From positions 62,001-126,000 of the forward strand of contig JAJPHZ010000018.1 of the NCBI GenBank assembly GCA_021325025.1: a stretch of 64,000 nucleotides of DNA, given 5' to 3'. The notes below the pieces were generated by a model, which did not search any database, was not told where the DNA came from, and was given only the letters and a program-made list of their open reading frames with translations. Shown piece by piece: positions 10,102 through 21,685 of this stretch. Numbering within the stretch: the stretch's first letter is position 1; every line of letters begins with the position of its first letter. Both the position numbers and the translations under genes were made by a program. The stretch comes from Pseudomonadota bacterium (lineage in GTDB: Bacteria; Desulfobacterota; Binatia; Binatales; Binataceae).

Positions 10102-10767
10102 GTGGGCGAAGAGGCGGTGGATAAGGTCACGATGCTGCTGGAGCAGCTCAGTTCACGCTTTGAACTGGTGGTCGAGGTGGCGGAAGGGTTCAGCGGCCGG
10201 CTGCAGTCGCTGCACGAGGAGATGCTCTCCCAGTTCAGCGAAGTGGGCAAGCAAATCCGCTTCCTGTCCGATCAGATCGGCGACAATCGCGAGCGCCTGA
10301 TGGCGGCGCGCTCGGATTTGGCCGCCGAAATCGTGCGGCTCAACGAGGCCCTGGGCGCCACGCGCGTCCAGATCCGGCAGGACATCGCGGGCTTCGAGGA
10401 CCTCAAGACCGCCATCGACCGGCTCGGCTCGGCTCCGCCGGCGATGCCTGCGGCGCTGGGCGAGCAACTGACGCAAATCCTCAAAGAAGCCCATCAGCGG
10501 CTGAGCGCCGAGATGGACAAACGCGCCGCCGAACTGCAGCGCGAGGTTTCCCGCCGTCTGAACGAGTTGTCGGCCCGCAGCACAGAGGGCGCCGCGGCCG
10601 CCGGCGCCGAGGGACTGGCTGCGGAAGTGCGCAATGAAGTCAAGGCCACGCACAAGGCGCTGACCTCCCTGGCCAAGAAATTCGAGCGCTTCGATGACAA
10701 GATCACCGTCCAGGTCAAGGATCACGACCAGCGCCTGCGCAAACTCGAGCGCCAGGCCCGCGGCTGA
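10102..10767 (+). CDS. coiled-coil protein of unknown function
   Basis: A 221-residue, highly charged, almost wholly helical protein with long heptad-like stretches (for example LNEALGATRVQIRQDIAGF and KKFERFDDKITVQV). There is no signal peptide or membrane segment. I prefer GTG 10102, preceded by a GGGAG site at about 10089, over an in-frame start inside lepB. It probably forms the third gene of the lepA-lepB transcript. No family is recognised; the composition resembles cytoplasmic scaffolding or chemotaxis-adaptor-like helical proteins, which is only a structural comparison. Confidence 0.7.
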   Translation: MGEEAVDKVTMLLEQLSSRFELVVEVAEGFSGRLQSLHEEMLSQFSEVGKQIRFLSDQIGDNRERLMAARSDLAAEIVRLNEALGATRVQIRQDIAGFEDLKTAIDRLGSAPPAMPAALGEQLTQILKEAHQRLSAEMDKRAAELQREVSRRLNELSARSTEGAAAAGAEGLAAEVRNEVKATHKALTSLAKKFERFDDKITVQVKDHDQRLRKLERQARG

Positions 10768-10840
10768 ACCCAGCGACCGGCCGCATAGCGCGGCTTTCAG
10801 ACATCAAAATAATGGGTGGGCCGCGGTGCCCGCCGTCGTC

Positions 10841-10861
10841 GCGCGGGCGTTGCGCCCGCGC
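10841..10861 (+). terminator. GC-rich hairpin after the lepA-lepB operon
   Basis: GCGCGGGC (10841-10848) pairs perfectly with GCCCGCGC (10854-10861) across a five-base loop. A mixed CTCCTTTCCT follows rather than a clean T-run. It could stop transcription from the left and from the convergent nuclease gene. Confidence 0.45.
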
Positions 10862-10931
10862 CTCCTTTCCTGAGTTGAAACACCCGCCGCCAAATGGCGG
10901 TGCACGGCGGCCCGTTCATTTCAGAAAAAAG

Positions 10932-11564
10932 CTACCAGTAGTAGCGATGGTAATGATGATAATAGTGGCGCCGATGGTACGTCGGCCGGGGCGCGGGGAT
11001 TTGTGCGGCGCCCAGCACTGACGAATGGGCCAGGTGCGCGGCGAAGTTACGTGCGTAGGCCGCGGCCAGCGCCGGGTCGTCAATCACCAGCAGATTCTCG
11101 GCGTTGCGCGACTCGGCCGCCTTGGTGAAGTTGAAGCTGCCCGTTATCACCAGCGCTTGATCGATCACCATCACCTTGTTGTGCGCGATGCCGGGCTTGT
11201 GAAAGCTGTCGACAAAGACCGCCACACCGCCCGCCGCCAGTTCGCCCACCATCGAACCGGTCTCCTTGAGCGCGTCCGGGTCGAATATCGCCCGGACCTC
11301 CACACCGCGCCGATGCGCCGCCACCAGCGCCGATTCGATCCGCGGCGCGGTCATTTCGTAGGCCTGCACCAGGATTTGCCGGCGGGCGCCGTGGATCGCG
11401 TCGGTGATCATCCGCGTGCATCCACCATCTGGGGAGAAACAGACTTGCCATGATGCGGCAGGCCGGGTTTCCTCAGCCCCACCAACGCTCGACGGCCAGC
11501 ACGATAACAAAAGCGAAGTCAGCATCAAGGCCAGAATGGGTGCCGCTGCGGAATGATCGGACAC
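10932..11564 (-). CDS. secreted phospholipase D-like nuclease (single HKD motif)
   Basis: A 210-residue PLD-superfamily protein like the Nuc/NucT endonucleases, which dimerise to assemble two HKD motifs. The single motif reads HNKVMVIDQALVITGSFNFT. DGGCTRMITDAIHGARRQI and GVEVRAIFDPDALKETGS match the family's upstream part. GTG 11564, with AAAGGAG just upstream, gives an N-terminal hydrophobic signal (ILALMLTSLLLSC) ending near GGAEE; a cysteine there could be lipidated. The C-terminus is an odd His/Tyr tail (YHRRHYYHHYHRYYW). A broken second copy lies at 12640-12741. Confidence 0.85.
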   Translation of the reverse strand: MSDHSAAAPILALMLTSLLLSCWPSSVGGAEETRPAASWQVCFSPDGGCTRMITDAIHGARRQILVQAYEMTAPRIESALVAAHRRGVEVRAIFDPDALKETGSMVGELAAGGVAVFVDSFHKPGIAHNKVMVIDQALVITGSFNFTKAAESRNAENLLVIDDPALAAAYARNFAAHLAHSSVLGAAQIPAPRPTYHRRHYYHHYHRYYW

Positions 11565-12219
11565 CCTCTCCTTTGCCCTCTCACTGGTCAGCAAGAGAGG
11601 GAAGGAATGCGTCAGGAAAGATAAACGACAGCGTACTTTCACTGGTACCCGTGGGTCGCAGTCAAAAGTTGATTGGACTGTTAACACCTTGTCGATTTTC
11701 GATTCAACAATCTCTTTGCGCAAACTGCGACCTTCTCCCTGTCGCTCATACTCCCAATCTGGAGGCATCATCATGCAGTAAAAAGCAATCGGAATGAACG
11801 AATTCCAAGGCAGAGGCGGCGTCTCGTCGGCTTTGATCGAGTTATCAAAACCGGACACAACTCACTCTGGAAGCGCAACCCGCATCTGGTATATCCGGGC
11901 AACGCGATGGCCTGAACAGCGCCTATCGCACCCAAAAGCGCTCGACATGGCACAGCCGCTTGGCCCATTAGGCTGAGACTGAAATAGTTACTTGGCGCTT
12001 GCATTCGCGACAACCAGTAAAGGAGGGGTTCGCCGTGAAAGTCTCGAAGTGCCTGCTGCAAGCCGCACCCGCCACATCGATAGCGCGGGGGGGGGACACC
12101 GCTTAGTTTTCAGCCACTCCGCCGGACATGACCGTCAACCTCCTGACGGGCCTGAACATCGACGAATACTTCAGCCGCACGGATTCCAGCGGCGCACTGA
12201 GCATGCTGCGCGACGCGTT
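11565..12219. other. gap with no convincing gene
   Basis: This stretch carries a CCCTCTC/GAGAGGG palindrome (11576-11601), several short overlapping frames and no recognisable protein. At 12019-12025 there is a strong AAGGAGG-like site before GTG 12035. That frame ends after 23 codons just past a run of nine G (12087-12095), so any gene there is broken. I read the segment as decayed DNA next to the IS remnant. Confidence 0.4.
11576..11601. repeat. CCCTCTC/GAGAGGG palindrome, copy 1
   Basis: Arms at 11576-11582 and 11595-11601 are exact complements around a 12-base loop. Related palindromes occur at 12868-12891 and 21737-21753, suggesting a dispersed REP-like family. Confidence 0.45.
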
Positions 12220-12549
12220 GGGCTCGACCATTGCGCTGACCAACTACCGGCGCCATCGGCACGGCGTACGCATCCGGCTCCACTTCATGCCCGGCGGCGC
12301 AGCGCGGCTCAACCTGGTGGAGCGCTGCTTTGCCCTGATCACCGGGCGGGCCATTCGCCGCGGCAGCTTCGACAGCGTGACCCCGCCGGAAGCCAGCCAT
12401 AACGCGCTGGCTGGCACAGTGGAACGACAATGCCCGGGCCGTTTCGCTGGACCAAATCGGCCGCGCAGATTGAACGCAGCATCCGCAACGCTGCACTTAT
12501 TTGCGAGACGGGCACTGACGTCATCCACGAACCATCCGCCAGGGCGTAA
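12220..12549 (+). pseudogene. IS630-family transposase remnant (C-terminal DDE part, frameshifted)
   Basis: In one frame the translation gives the hallmark HFMPGGAARLNLVERCFALI followed by TGRAIRRGSFDSV, matching the IS630 segment around its last acidic residue. The match then jumps frame to MPGPFRWTKSAAQIERSI (ATG 12430, stop 12547-12549), the usual PF-WTK C-terminus. The N-terminal two-thirds, including the first catalytic aspartates, are absent. It cannot encode an active enzyme and marks an old insertion beside the nuclease gene. Confidence 0.75.
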
Positions 12550-12639
12550 AGGGGGCCGCTGTGCCCGGCCTCCTTTCCGAGTTGAGGAACGGCTGCCACT
12601 GCAATGGCGGGCGCGGCGCGCCCCACTTCGGAAAAGCGC

Positions 12640-12741
12640 ATCCGGATCGTATATCGACCGGACCTCCACACCCGAGGCGCCGATTCGCTCCGCGGTGAAG
12701 TCATCCGATAGGCCTGGACCGGGATTTGCCGGCGTGCACAG
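12640..12741 (-). pseudogene. fragment of a second PLD-like nuclease gene
   Basis: The reverse strand aligns with about 11268-11387 of the intact nuclease gene. In different frames it reads ARRQIPVQAYRMTSPRSESA and GVEVRSIYDPDAL, matching ARRQILVQAYEMTAPRIESA and GVEVRAIFDPDAL of the intact copy. The two pieces are out of frame with a deletion between them, so it is a degenerate paralogue. The HKD motif is missing. Confidence 0.7.
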
Positions 12742-13107
12742 TGAGCGTGCAGCAACACGAGATGAGGAAGGGGAGTATCGATGTTGGTGCGGCGATCTTC
12801 GGAATTTCGATACCTGGCGCTCCAGGCAGCGCCAGGTGCTGCGGACCCTCACTTGGCGCTGCGCGCCGGCCTCTCCCCTCCGGGAGAGGCCAATCCAACC
12901 CTGACCGGGCGAAAATCGCCTCTCCGCTGTGTAGAGAGGGCATCCTGCGGCGGAATCGGCAGTCACGAGGGTAAAGCAATGGTCCTTTATCTTCACGCTG
13001 CTGGACGCGCCCGCTGTGAAATCGCGATTCAGGCTTAGGAGGCAGCAGGTGCGCTTACCAAAACCAACACTTGTTGACAGTTTCAGTTGGTGGCGCGGGA
13101 GATCGCC
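12742..13107. other. gap upstream of the pyrimidine promoter
   Basis: No supported gene. It holds the 10-bp perfect palindrome at 12868-12891 and short frames without family resemblance. A TTGACA hexamer at 13074-13079 has no good partner hexamer at normal spacing. Confidence 0.4.
12868..12891. repeat. GGCCTCTCCC/GGGAGAGGCC palindrome, copy 2
   Basis: A perfect 10-bp inverted repeat (12868-12877 with 12882-12891) around a CTCC loop. The core CTCTCCC/GGGAGAG is shared with 21737-21753 and resembles the arms at 11576-11601. Confidence 0.5.
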
Positions 13108-13137
13108 TTGACTGGTGCTTGCCGCAGCCGTTAGCCT
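13108..13137 (+). promoter_or_regulatory. candidate sigma-70-type promoter of the pyr operon
   Basis: TTGACT (13108-13113) and TAGCCT (13132-13137) are separated by 18 bases, about 45 bases upstream of the attenuator hairpins. The hexamers resemble the TTGACT/TAGGCT pair before rpsT in this same window. No experiment supports it. Confidence 0.35.
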
Positions 13138-13179
13138 GTTTGGCAGAACCGGCCGGAGCCGAGCGTTCAAAATGGCCGG

Positions 13180-13279
13180 CCGCAACCTTTTAAGTTCGTC
13201 CCGGAGAGGACGAGAAGGGTAAATCAAGTGGTAGTACAGCATCAGCTCCCCGACTGCGCCTGCAGCCGGGGATTTTTTT
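13180..13279 (+). promoter_or_regulatory. PyrR-binding RNA attenuator of the pyrimidine operon
   Basis: The leader contains CGTCCCGGAGAGGACGAGAA (13197-13216), flanked by ACCTTTT on the left and GGGT on the right. This matches the conserved PyrR anti-antiterminator loop known from Bacillus pyr leaders (GUCC, GAGAGG, GAGAAGG in the same order). It is followed by a terminator: CCCCG (about 13249) pairs with CGGGG around an inner CTGC/GCAG stem, ending in a run of seven T (13273-13279). When UMP-bound PyrR holds the first hairpin, the terminator forms and pyr transcription stops. It lies directly before pyrR. Confidence 0.85.
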
Positions 13280-13292
13280 GGTCCCGGCGCCG

Positions 13293-13835
13293 GTGAGCGC
13301 GGGCAATCAGACGGTCCTGGACGCCGCCGCTGTTGCGCGCTGCGTCAAGCGCCTGGCGCACGAAATCGTCGAGCACAACCCTGGTATCGACGGCCTGGCC
13401 CTGGTGGGTATCGTGCGTCGCGGCGCCACACTGGCGCAGCGGCTCAAATCGGCGCTGGCGGCAATCTCCGGCGCCGACATCCCAATCGGCACGCTGGATA
13501 TCTCGCTCTACCGCGACGACAACCGTTCGGGCAGCGGCGACCCGCGGCTGCTGGCGCGTGAAATCCCGTTTTCGCTCGACGGCAAGCGCGTGGTGCTGGT
13601 GGACGACGTGCTCTACACCGGACGCACCGTGCGGGCCGCGCTGGATGCGATGGCGGACCTGGGGCGCCCCGAGTCAATCCAGCTTGCCGTGCTGGTGGAC
13701 CGCGGCGAGCGCGAGTTGCCAATCAAGGCTGATTTTGTGGGCAAGAACGTCGCCGCGCCGCGCGGCCAGCGGGTGTTCGTGCGGCTGGCGGAAACGGACG
13801 GAACCGACGCGGTGTTGATGGGAGGGGCAAAGTAA
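13293..13835 (+). CDS. pyrR: PyrR, bifunctional pyr attenuation protein / uracil phosphoribosyltransferase
   Basis: A 180-residue PyrR. The PRPP loop is VLVDDVLYTGRT (101-112), and the LYRDD motif and an N-terminal KRLAHEIVEHN segment are conserved, so catalysis and UMP binding should be intact. In Bacillus PyrR the basic segment reads DRGHRELPIR; here it is DRGERELPIK (126-135), an unusual His-to-Glu change in the RNA-facing loop. I chose GTG 13293; the in-frame TTG at 13278 lies inside the terminator T-run. It is the first gene of pyrR-pyrB(fusion)-pyrC-carA-carB. Confidence 0.92.
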   Translation: MSAGNQTVLDAAAVARCVKRLAHEIVEHNPGIDGLALVGIVRRGATLAQRLKSALAAISGADIPIGTLDISLYRDDNRSGSGDPRLLAREIPFSLDGKRVVLVDDVLYTGRTVRAALDAMADLGRPESIQLAVLVDRGERELPIKADFVGKNVAAPRGQRVFVRLAETDGTDAVLMGGAK

Positions 13836-13874
13836 CCGGCGTGCGAGTCGCGCCAAAGGCCTTCATCGAAGACA

Positions 13875-15815
13875 ATGCTGCGCCTGCCCAAGTTTGACAT
13901 CGTTTCGATCGACGATCTGTCGCTCGGCGAGATCGAGCGGATTTTCGTGCTGGCCGACGAGTTCGCCGCGCAACTGGAAACCGGCGAACGGCTGCGCATC
14001 GCTGACGGCATCATCATGGCCACCCTCTTCTATGAGCCCTCCACGCGCACGCGGCTGAGCTTCGAAGCGGCGGCCCATCGCCTGGGCGGCTCGGTCATCA
14101 GTTCGGCCTCGATGGATGCCAGTTCCGCGGCCAAGGGCGAGACTTTGGCCGACACGGTGCGGGTGGTCAGCGGCTATGCCGACCTGATCGTGATCCGCCA
14201 TCCCTACGACGGCGCGGCGCGGGTGGCGGCCGATTACGCGCGCTGCCCGGTGATCAACGCCGGCGACGGCAGCCGCGAACATCCCACCCAGACCCTGTGC
14301 GATCTCTACATCCTGCGCAAGAAGAAGGGGCATCTGCGCGGACTTACGGTTGCGATCTGCGGGGACCTGAAGTTTGGCCGCACGGTGCATTCGTTGATCT
14401 ATGCGCTGGCACGCTTCGGCGCCAATGTCGTCACGGTGCCCAATCGCGGCATGGAAGTGCCCGACTACGTGCTGGCACGCCTGGCGGTGGAGCGCAACTA
14501 CAGCTTTTCCACCGTCAGCTTAAGCGAGCTGAAGTCGCTGGCGGGCGGACTGGACGCGATGTATCTGACTCCCAGCGCGCCGCATCAGATGGCGCTGTTC
14601 ACGGGCGAGATGCCGGTCATCAAGTCCGCACCGGCGCCGGGACCGGCGGCACTGGACGCCTTTTACGTCACGCGCTTTCAGCGCGAGCGGCGCACCGGGC
14701 AGGAACGCGAACAAGCCGAGTACGTCCATTTCGACGCCCGCGCGCTCAAAACCAGCCGTACCGCGGAGGCGGTGGTGATGCACCCGCTGCCGCGCACCGA
14801 TGAGCTGGCCTACGAGCTGGACACCGACCCGCGCGCAGTTTACTTCGAGCAGGCCGCGGCGGGCGTGCCGGTGCGGATGGCGCTGATTGCGTGGCTGCTG
14901 GAGAACGCCGGCGCCGCGCGGGCCAGGGCCGCCGCGCCGCCCCTGATCCTGAAGGCGGAAAATGCGCCGCCTTGTTCCAATCCCAATTGTATCAGCCGTC
15001 ATGAAAGCCGCTACCTGCGCCCGCGCTTCAAACCCGCGCCCGCCGTCAGCCGCTCCGAGCTGTGCCTGCGCTGCGAATTCTGCGAGCGCGAACTCAAGGT
15101 CCAGTACGTGGGTCATGCGCGCAGCCGCCGCTATTACCGCTTCGACGAAAGCCTGCTCGGCTACGTCCGCCAATGGCTGGAGGATGGCACCCTGGTGGTG
15201 TTCGAGACCGTCAAGCAGGCCGAAGAAGCGGGCTACGAACCCTACCGGCGCGGTCCCCAGCGCGAGATCATGAATGCGGATGAAATCTCCCGGGCGGTGG
15301 AGACGATCGCCGCCCAGGTCATCCGCGACCTGCCCGACCTGACGCGCGTCAGCGTGGTGGGAATCGTCAGCCACGGCGCAGTGCTGGCGATGCGGATATG
15401 CGAGATGATCGAGCGCCAAAGCGGGGTGCGCATTCCATGTGCCGCACTTGACGTCTTTCGCGGTTACGACGGCCTGCAGCCGCTGGGCGGCGCGCACAGC
15501 TTCGAGGTCGAGGACCGCGTCATCGTGCTGACCGACGACGTGATCAACAGCGGATGGACGGTGCAGCGCGCGATGACCACGTTGTGGAAGATGGGCCGTC
15601 CGGCCGCAATGCGGCTGGCGGTGCTGGTCGACCGCGGCCATCGCGCCGTACCGATCCGCCCCAACTACGTCGGCAAGAATGTTCCCACCGCGCGCAACGA
15701 GCGCGTCCAGGTGCGGCTGGGCGAGCCGGCCGAAGACGGCGGCGTCAAGCCCGCCGACCGCGTCATGCTCTACTCGATGGTGGAGTCGCTCAAGGAGGCA
15801 GCCGAAAGCGCGTGA
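13875..15815 (+). CDS. pyrB: aspartate carbamoyltransferase fused to a PyrI-like zinc domain and a PyrR-like domain
   Basis: A 646-residue three-part protein. Residues 1-345 are a full ATCase catalytic chain: carbamoyl-phosphate loop EPSTRTR (54-60), 80s loop SSAAKGET, HPTQ (136-139), MHPLPR (302-307). Residues 360-410 match the zinc domain of the regulatory chain PyrI: C367-x4-C372-ISRHE, then C400-x2-C403-E, with an extra C397. The nucleotide-binding N-terminal domain of PyrI is absent. Residues about 467-625 instead form a PyrR-like phosphoribosyltransferase domain (VLTDDVINSGWT at 551-562; VDRGHRAVPIR at 585-595; VGKNVPT). That domain lacks LYRDD and has SGWT in place of TGRT, so it is probably non-catalytic. 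The start ATG is 39 bases after pyrR. It overlaps pyrC by four bases. Confidence 0.9.
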   Translation: MLRLPKFDIVSIDDLSLGEIERIFVLADEFAAQLETGERLRIADGIIMATLFYEPSTRTRLSFEAAAHRLGGSVISSASMDASSAAKGETLADTVRVVSGYADLIVIRHPYDGAARVAADYARCPVINAGDGSREHPTQTLCDLYILRKKKGHLRGLTVAICGDLKFGRTVHSLIYALARFGANVVTVPNRGMEVPDYVLARLAVERNYSFSTVSLSELKSLAGGLDAMYLTPSAPHQMALFTGEMPVIKSAPAPGPAALDAFYVTRFQRERRTGQEREQAEYVHFDARALKTSRTAEAVVMHPLPRTDELAYELDTDPRAVYFEQAAAGVPVRMALIAWLLENAGAARARAAAPPLILKAENAPPCSNPNCISRHESRYLRPRFKPAPAVSRSELCLRCEFCERELKVQYVGHARSRRYYRFDESLLGYVRQWLEDGTLVVFETVKQAEEAGYEPYRRGPQREIMNADEISRAVETIAAQVIRDLPDLTRVSVVGIVSHGAVLAMRICEMIERQSGVRIPCAALDVFRGYDGLQPLGGAHSFEVEDRVIVLTDDVINSGWTVQRAMTTLWKMGRPAAMRLAVLVDRGHRAVPIRPNYVGKNVPTARNERVQVRLGEPAEDGGVKPADRVMLYSMVESLKEAAESA

Positions 15816-17194
15816 CGGAGTTGCTGATTTCCGCCGGGGTGGTCATCGATCCGGCCTCAGGGCTGGAGGCGCCGCGCGATGTGCTGGTGCGCGGCGGACG
15901 GATCGCGGCCATTGCGCCGGCGGGGGCGCTCAGACCCGGCCCCGGCGCCGAGGTGATCGCGGCCGATCGATGCTGGGTTGTGCCGGGACTGATCGACGTG
16001 CATACGCATCTGCGCGACCCCGGCTTCCCGCACAAGGAGACCATCGAGAGCGGATTGCGCGCCGCCGCGGCGGGGGGTTTCGTTGCGGTGGCCGCGATGG
16101 CCAACACCGAACCGGTCAACGATTGCCCCGCAATCACCGCCTACATGCTGGCGCGCGCTGCCGAGGTCAGGGCCGCGGCGCTGATTGCAGTCGGCGCCGT
16201 GAGCAGGGGCCTTAAGGGAATCGAGGCGGCTGATTACGACGCGCTGGCCGCGGCCGGTGTGCGGATGCTGTCCGACGACGGCATGCCGGTGGACAACACC
16301 GCTCTGCTGACTCACGCGCTTGAGTCGGCAAAGCGGCTGGGACTGGCTATATCGCTGCATGAGGAAGATCGCGACCTGGCTTGCGGCGGAGCGATCAACT
16401 TAGGCCCGGTGGCGCGCACGCTGGGCGTGCCAGGGGTTCCGCCCACAGCGGAAAGCGAACGCGTGCGCCGCGACCTGGAGCTGGCCCTCAAGGCCGGCGC
16501 GCCGGTGCATATCGCGCACCTGTCGACCCGCGAATCCATCGAACTGGTGCGCGCCGCGCGCCGGCGCGGCGGCCATGTCACCTGCGAAGCGACACCCCAT
16601 CATTTTTCGCTCGACTCAAGTGCCGTGCTGGAATTCGGCGCCGACGCCAAGATGAATCCGCCGCTGCGCGATGCAGCCGACGTCGAAGCCTTGCATGACG
16701 CGCTTGCCGACGGCACCATCGACATGATCGCCACCGACCATGCTCCTCATGATCCCGGCTCGAAGTCCGTGTCGGAACTGACAGGATGCTTCGGGCGCGA
16801 GCACCGGGAATGGCCGCTGCGCGCCGAGCAGGCGCGGGCATTTGCGGCGGCGGCCAACGGCGTAATCGGATTGCAGACCGCAGTGGGACTGGCGCTGGAC
16901 CTGGTCCATCGCGGGCGCATCGGCAAATTGCGCCTGGTCGAGCTGATGTCGCTTGCCCCCGCGCGATTGCTCAGGCTGGAGGGTGGGCGGCTTCGCGAAG
17001 GAGGTCCAGCCGACATAACCGTCATCGATCCGAATCTTGAATGGCGGGTCGCGCCGGAGGAGTTGCTGTCGCGCAGCCGCAACTCGCCGTTCATCGGCCG
17101 GCGGCTGAAGGGCAGGGCGGTGCTGACAATTGTCAAGGGCGAGGTGGTCTTCCATCTTTCCCCTCCGCCGCAGTCAGTTGTGGCAGAGGGCTAG
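15812..17194 (+). CDS. pyrC: dihydroorotase (class I)
   Basis: A 460-residue amidohydrolase that closes carbamoyl aspartate to dihydroorotate, the step after ATCase. Metal ligands are visible in DVHTHLRDPG, HIAHLS and the ATDHAPHDPGSK signature. MANTEPVND and TCEATPHHFSLD are typical of class I enzymes. The GTG start overlaps the fusion gene's stop (GTGA) with AAGGAGG upstream at 15791-15797, indicating translational coupling. Class I dihydroorotases often bind ATCase, so physical association with the fused ATCase is plausible but inferred. Confidence 0.94.
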   Translation: MTELLISAGVVIDPASGLEAPRDVLVRGGRIAAIAPAGALRPGPGAEVIAADRCWVVPGLIDVHTHLRDPGFPHKETIESGLRAAAAGGFVAVAAMANTEPVNDCPAITAYMLARAAEVRAAALIAVGAVSRGLKGIEAADYDALAAAGVRMLSDDGMPVDNTALLTHALESAKRLGLAISLHEEDRDLACGGAINLGPVARTLGVPGVPPTAESERVRRDLELALKAGAPVHIAHLSTRESIELVRAARRRGGHVTCEATPHHFSLDSSAVLEFGADAKMNPPLRDAADVEALHDALADGTIDMIATDHAPHDPGSKSVSELTGCFGREHREWPLRAEQARAFAAAANGVIGLQTAVGLALDLVHRGRIGKLRLVELMSLAPARLLRLEGGRLREGGPADITVIDPNLEWRVAPEELLSRSRNSPFIGRRLKGRAVLTIVKGEVVFHLSPPPQSVVAEG

Positions 17195-17224
17195 GCTGAG
17201 GGTTCCGGAACGCTTCAATCACCA

Positions 17225-18415
17225 ATGAGCAACGAGCAAAAACAACCGGCGATACTGGCCCTGGCCGACGGGCGCATCTTCGAGGGCCTCGCCTTCGGCG
17301 CGATCGGTGAGACCGTGGGCGAGGTGGTATTCAACACCGCGATGAGCGGCTACCAGGAAGTGCTGACCGATCCTTCATACAAGGGACAACTGGTCTGCAT
17401 GACCTATCCGGAGATCGGCAACGTCGGGGTGAATGAAGAGGATACCGAATCGCGCCGCATCTACGTCGAAGGCTTCATCGTCAAGCATTACTGGCCGCGG
17501 CCGTCCAACTGGCGCGCGCAGATGACGCTGGGCGAGTACCTGAGTCAGGCCGGGGTGGTGGGTATCCAAGGAATCGACACGCGCGCGCTGGTGCGTCACA
17601 TCCGGACCTGCGGCGCGCAGGAAGCGGTTATCTCCAGCGTCGACCTCGATCCGGAAAGCCTGGTGCGCAAGGCAAAGGCGTCGCCCGGGCTGGTCGGACG
17701 GGACCTGGTCAAAGAGGTGACGTGCCGGGAAGCATACGACTGGGAGGTCGGCCAATGGGAACTGGGTGGCGGCTACCGGCGTCCGGCACTTAAGGACGCG
17801 CCCCTGGTGGTCGCGATGGATTACGGCATCAAGCGCAACATCCTGCGCTTGTTGGTCTCCAACGGCTTGCGCGTGCGCGTGCTGCCCGCCAACGCGACCG
17901 CCGCCGACATCCTGGCCTGCAATCCCGACGGCGTGTTTCTGTCCAACGGGCCCGCCGATCCCGCGGCCCTGCCTTATGCCAGCGAGGCGGTGCGCGGCGT
18001 GCTGGGCAAAAAGCCCGTGTTCGGCATCTGCCTGGGCCATCAGATTTTGGGCCTCGCGATCGGCGGCGCGACCTACAAGCTCAACTTCGGCCATCACGGC
18101 GCCAATCATCCGGTCAAGGATCTGAGCACCGGGCGCGTGGAGATCACCTCGCAAAATCATGGCTTTGCGGTCGACGCCGACTCGGTGGCAGGACACGCCG
18201 AGATCTCCCATCTCAATCTCAATGACCATACGGTCGAGGGGCTGCGCGGGCAGGGCGTGCCGTTTTTCTCCGTGCAGTACCATCCCGAGGCATCGCCCGG
18301 TCCGCATGATTCGGGCTATCTGTTTAAACGTTTTCGCCGGCTCATTGAGGCCTTTCCCCGCGATGGCGCGGAGGCGCTCGACCGCGTGCTGGCCGCAGAA
18401 AAAGAGAGCGCTTAA
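17225..18415 (+). CDS. carA: carbamoyl-phosphate synthase small (glutaminase) subunit
   Basis: A 396-residue CarA. It supplies ammonia from glutamine to CarB for carbamoyl phosphate, used by ATCase here and for arginine elsewhere. The N-terminal domain has the family segment [17 protein letters not shown]. The class I amidotransferase triad is present: nucleophile Cys in [10 protein letters not shown], and His and Glu in [13 protein letters not shown]. Length is standard. It sits 30 bases after pyrC and five bases before carB. Confidence 0.97.
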   Translation: MSNEQKQPAILALADGRIFEGLAFGAIGETVGEVVFNTAMSGYQEVLTDPSYKGQLVCMTYPEIGNVGVNEEDTESRRIYVEGFIVKHYWPRPSNWRAQMTLGEYLSQAGVVGIQGIDTRALVRHIRTCGAQEAVISSVDLDPESLVRKAKASPGLVGRDLVKEVTCREAYDWEVGQWELGGGYRRPALKDAPLVVAMDYGIKRNILRLLVSNGLRVRVLPANATAADILACNPDGVFLSNGPADPAALPYASEAVRGVLGKKPVFGICLGHQILGLAIGGATYKLNFGHHGANHPVKDLSTGRVEITSQNHGFAVDADSVAGHAEISHLNLNDHTVEGLRGQGVPFFSVQYHPEASPGPHDSGYLFKRFRRLIEAFPRDGAEALDRVLAAEKESA

Positions 18416-18420
18416 GTCAC

Positions 18421-21630
<3,210 letters not shown>

Positions 21631-21685
21631 GGTCGGACGCACCGCGCCCCGGGCGGTGTTCCCTTCGATATCGCAGCTCCTGGCG

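Noticed and set aside
13278-13292. TTG at 13278 as the start of pyrR
   Set aside because: It lies within the T-run of the attenuator terminator and has no ribosome site; GTG 13293 fits the family's N-terminus.
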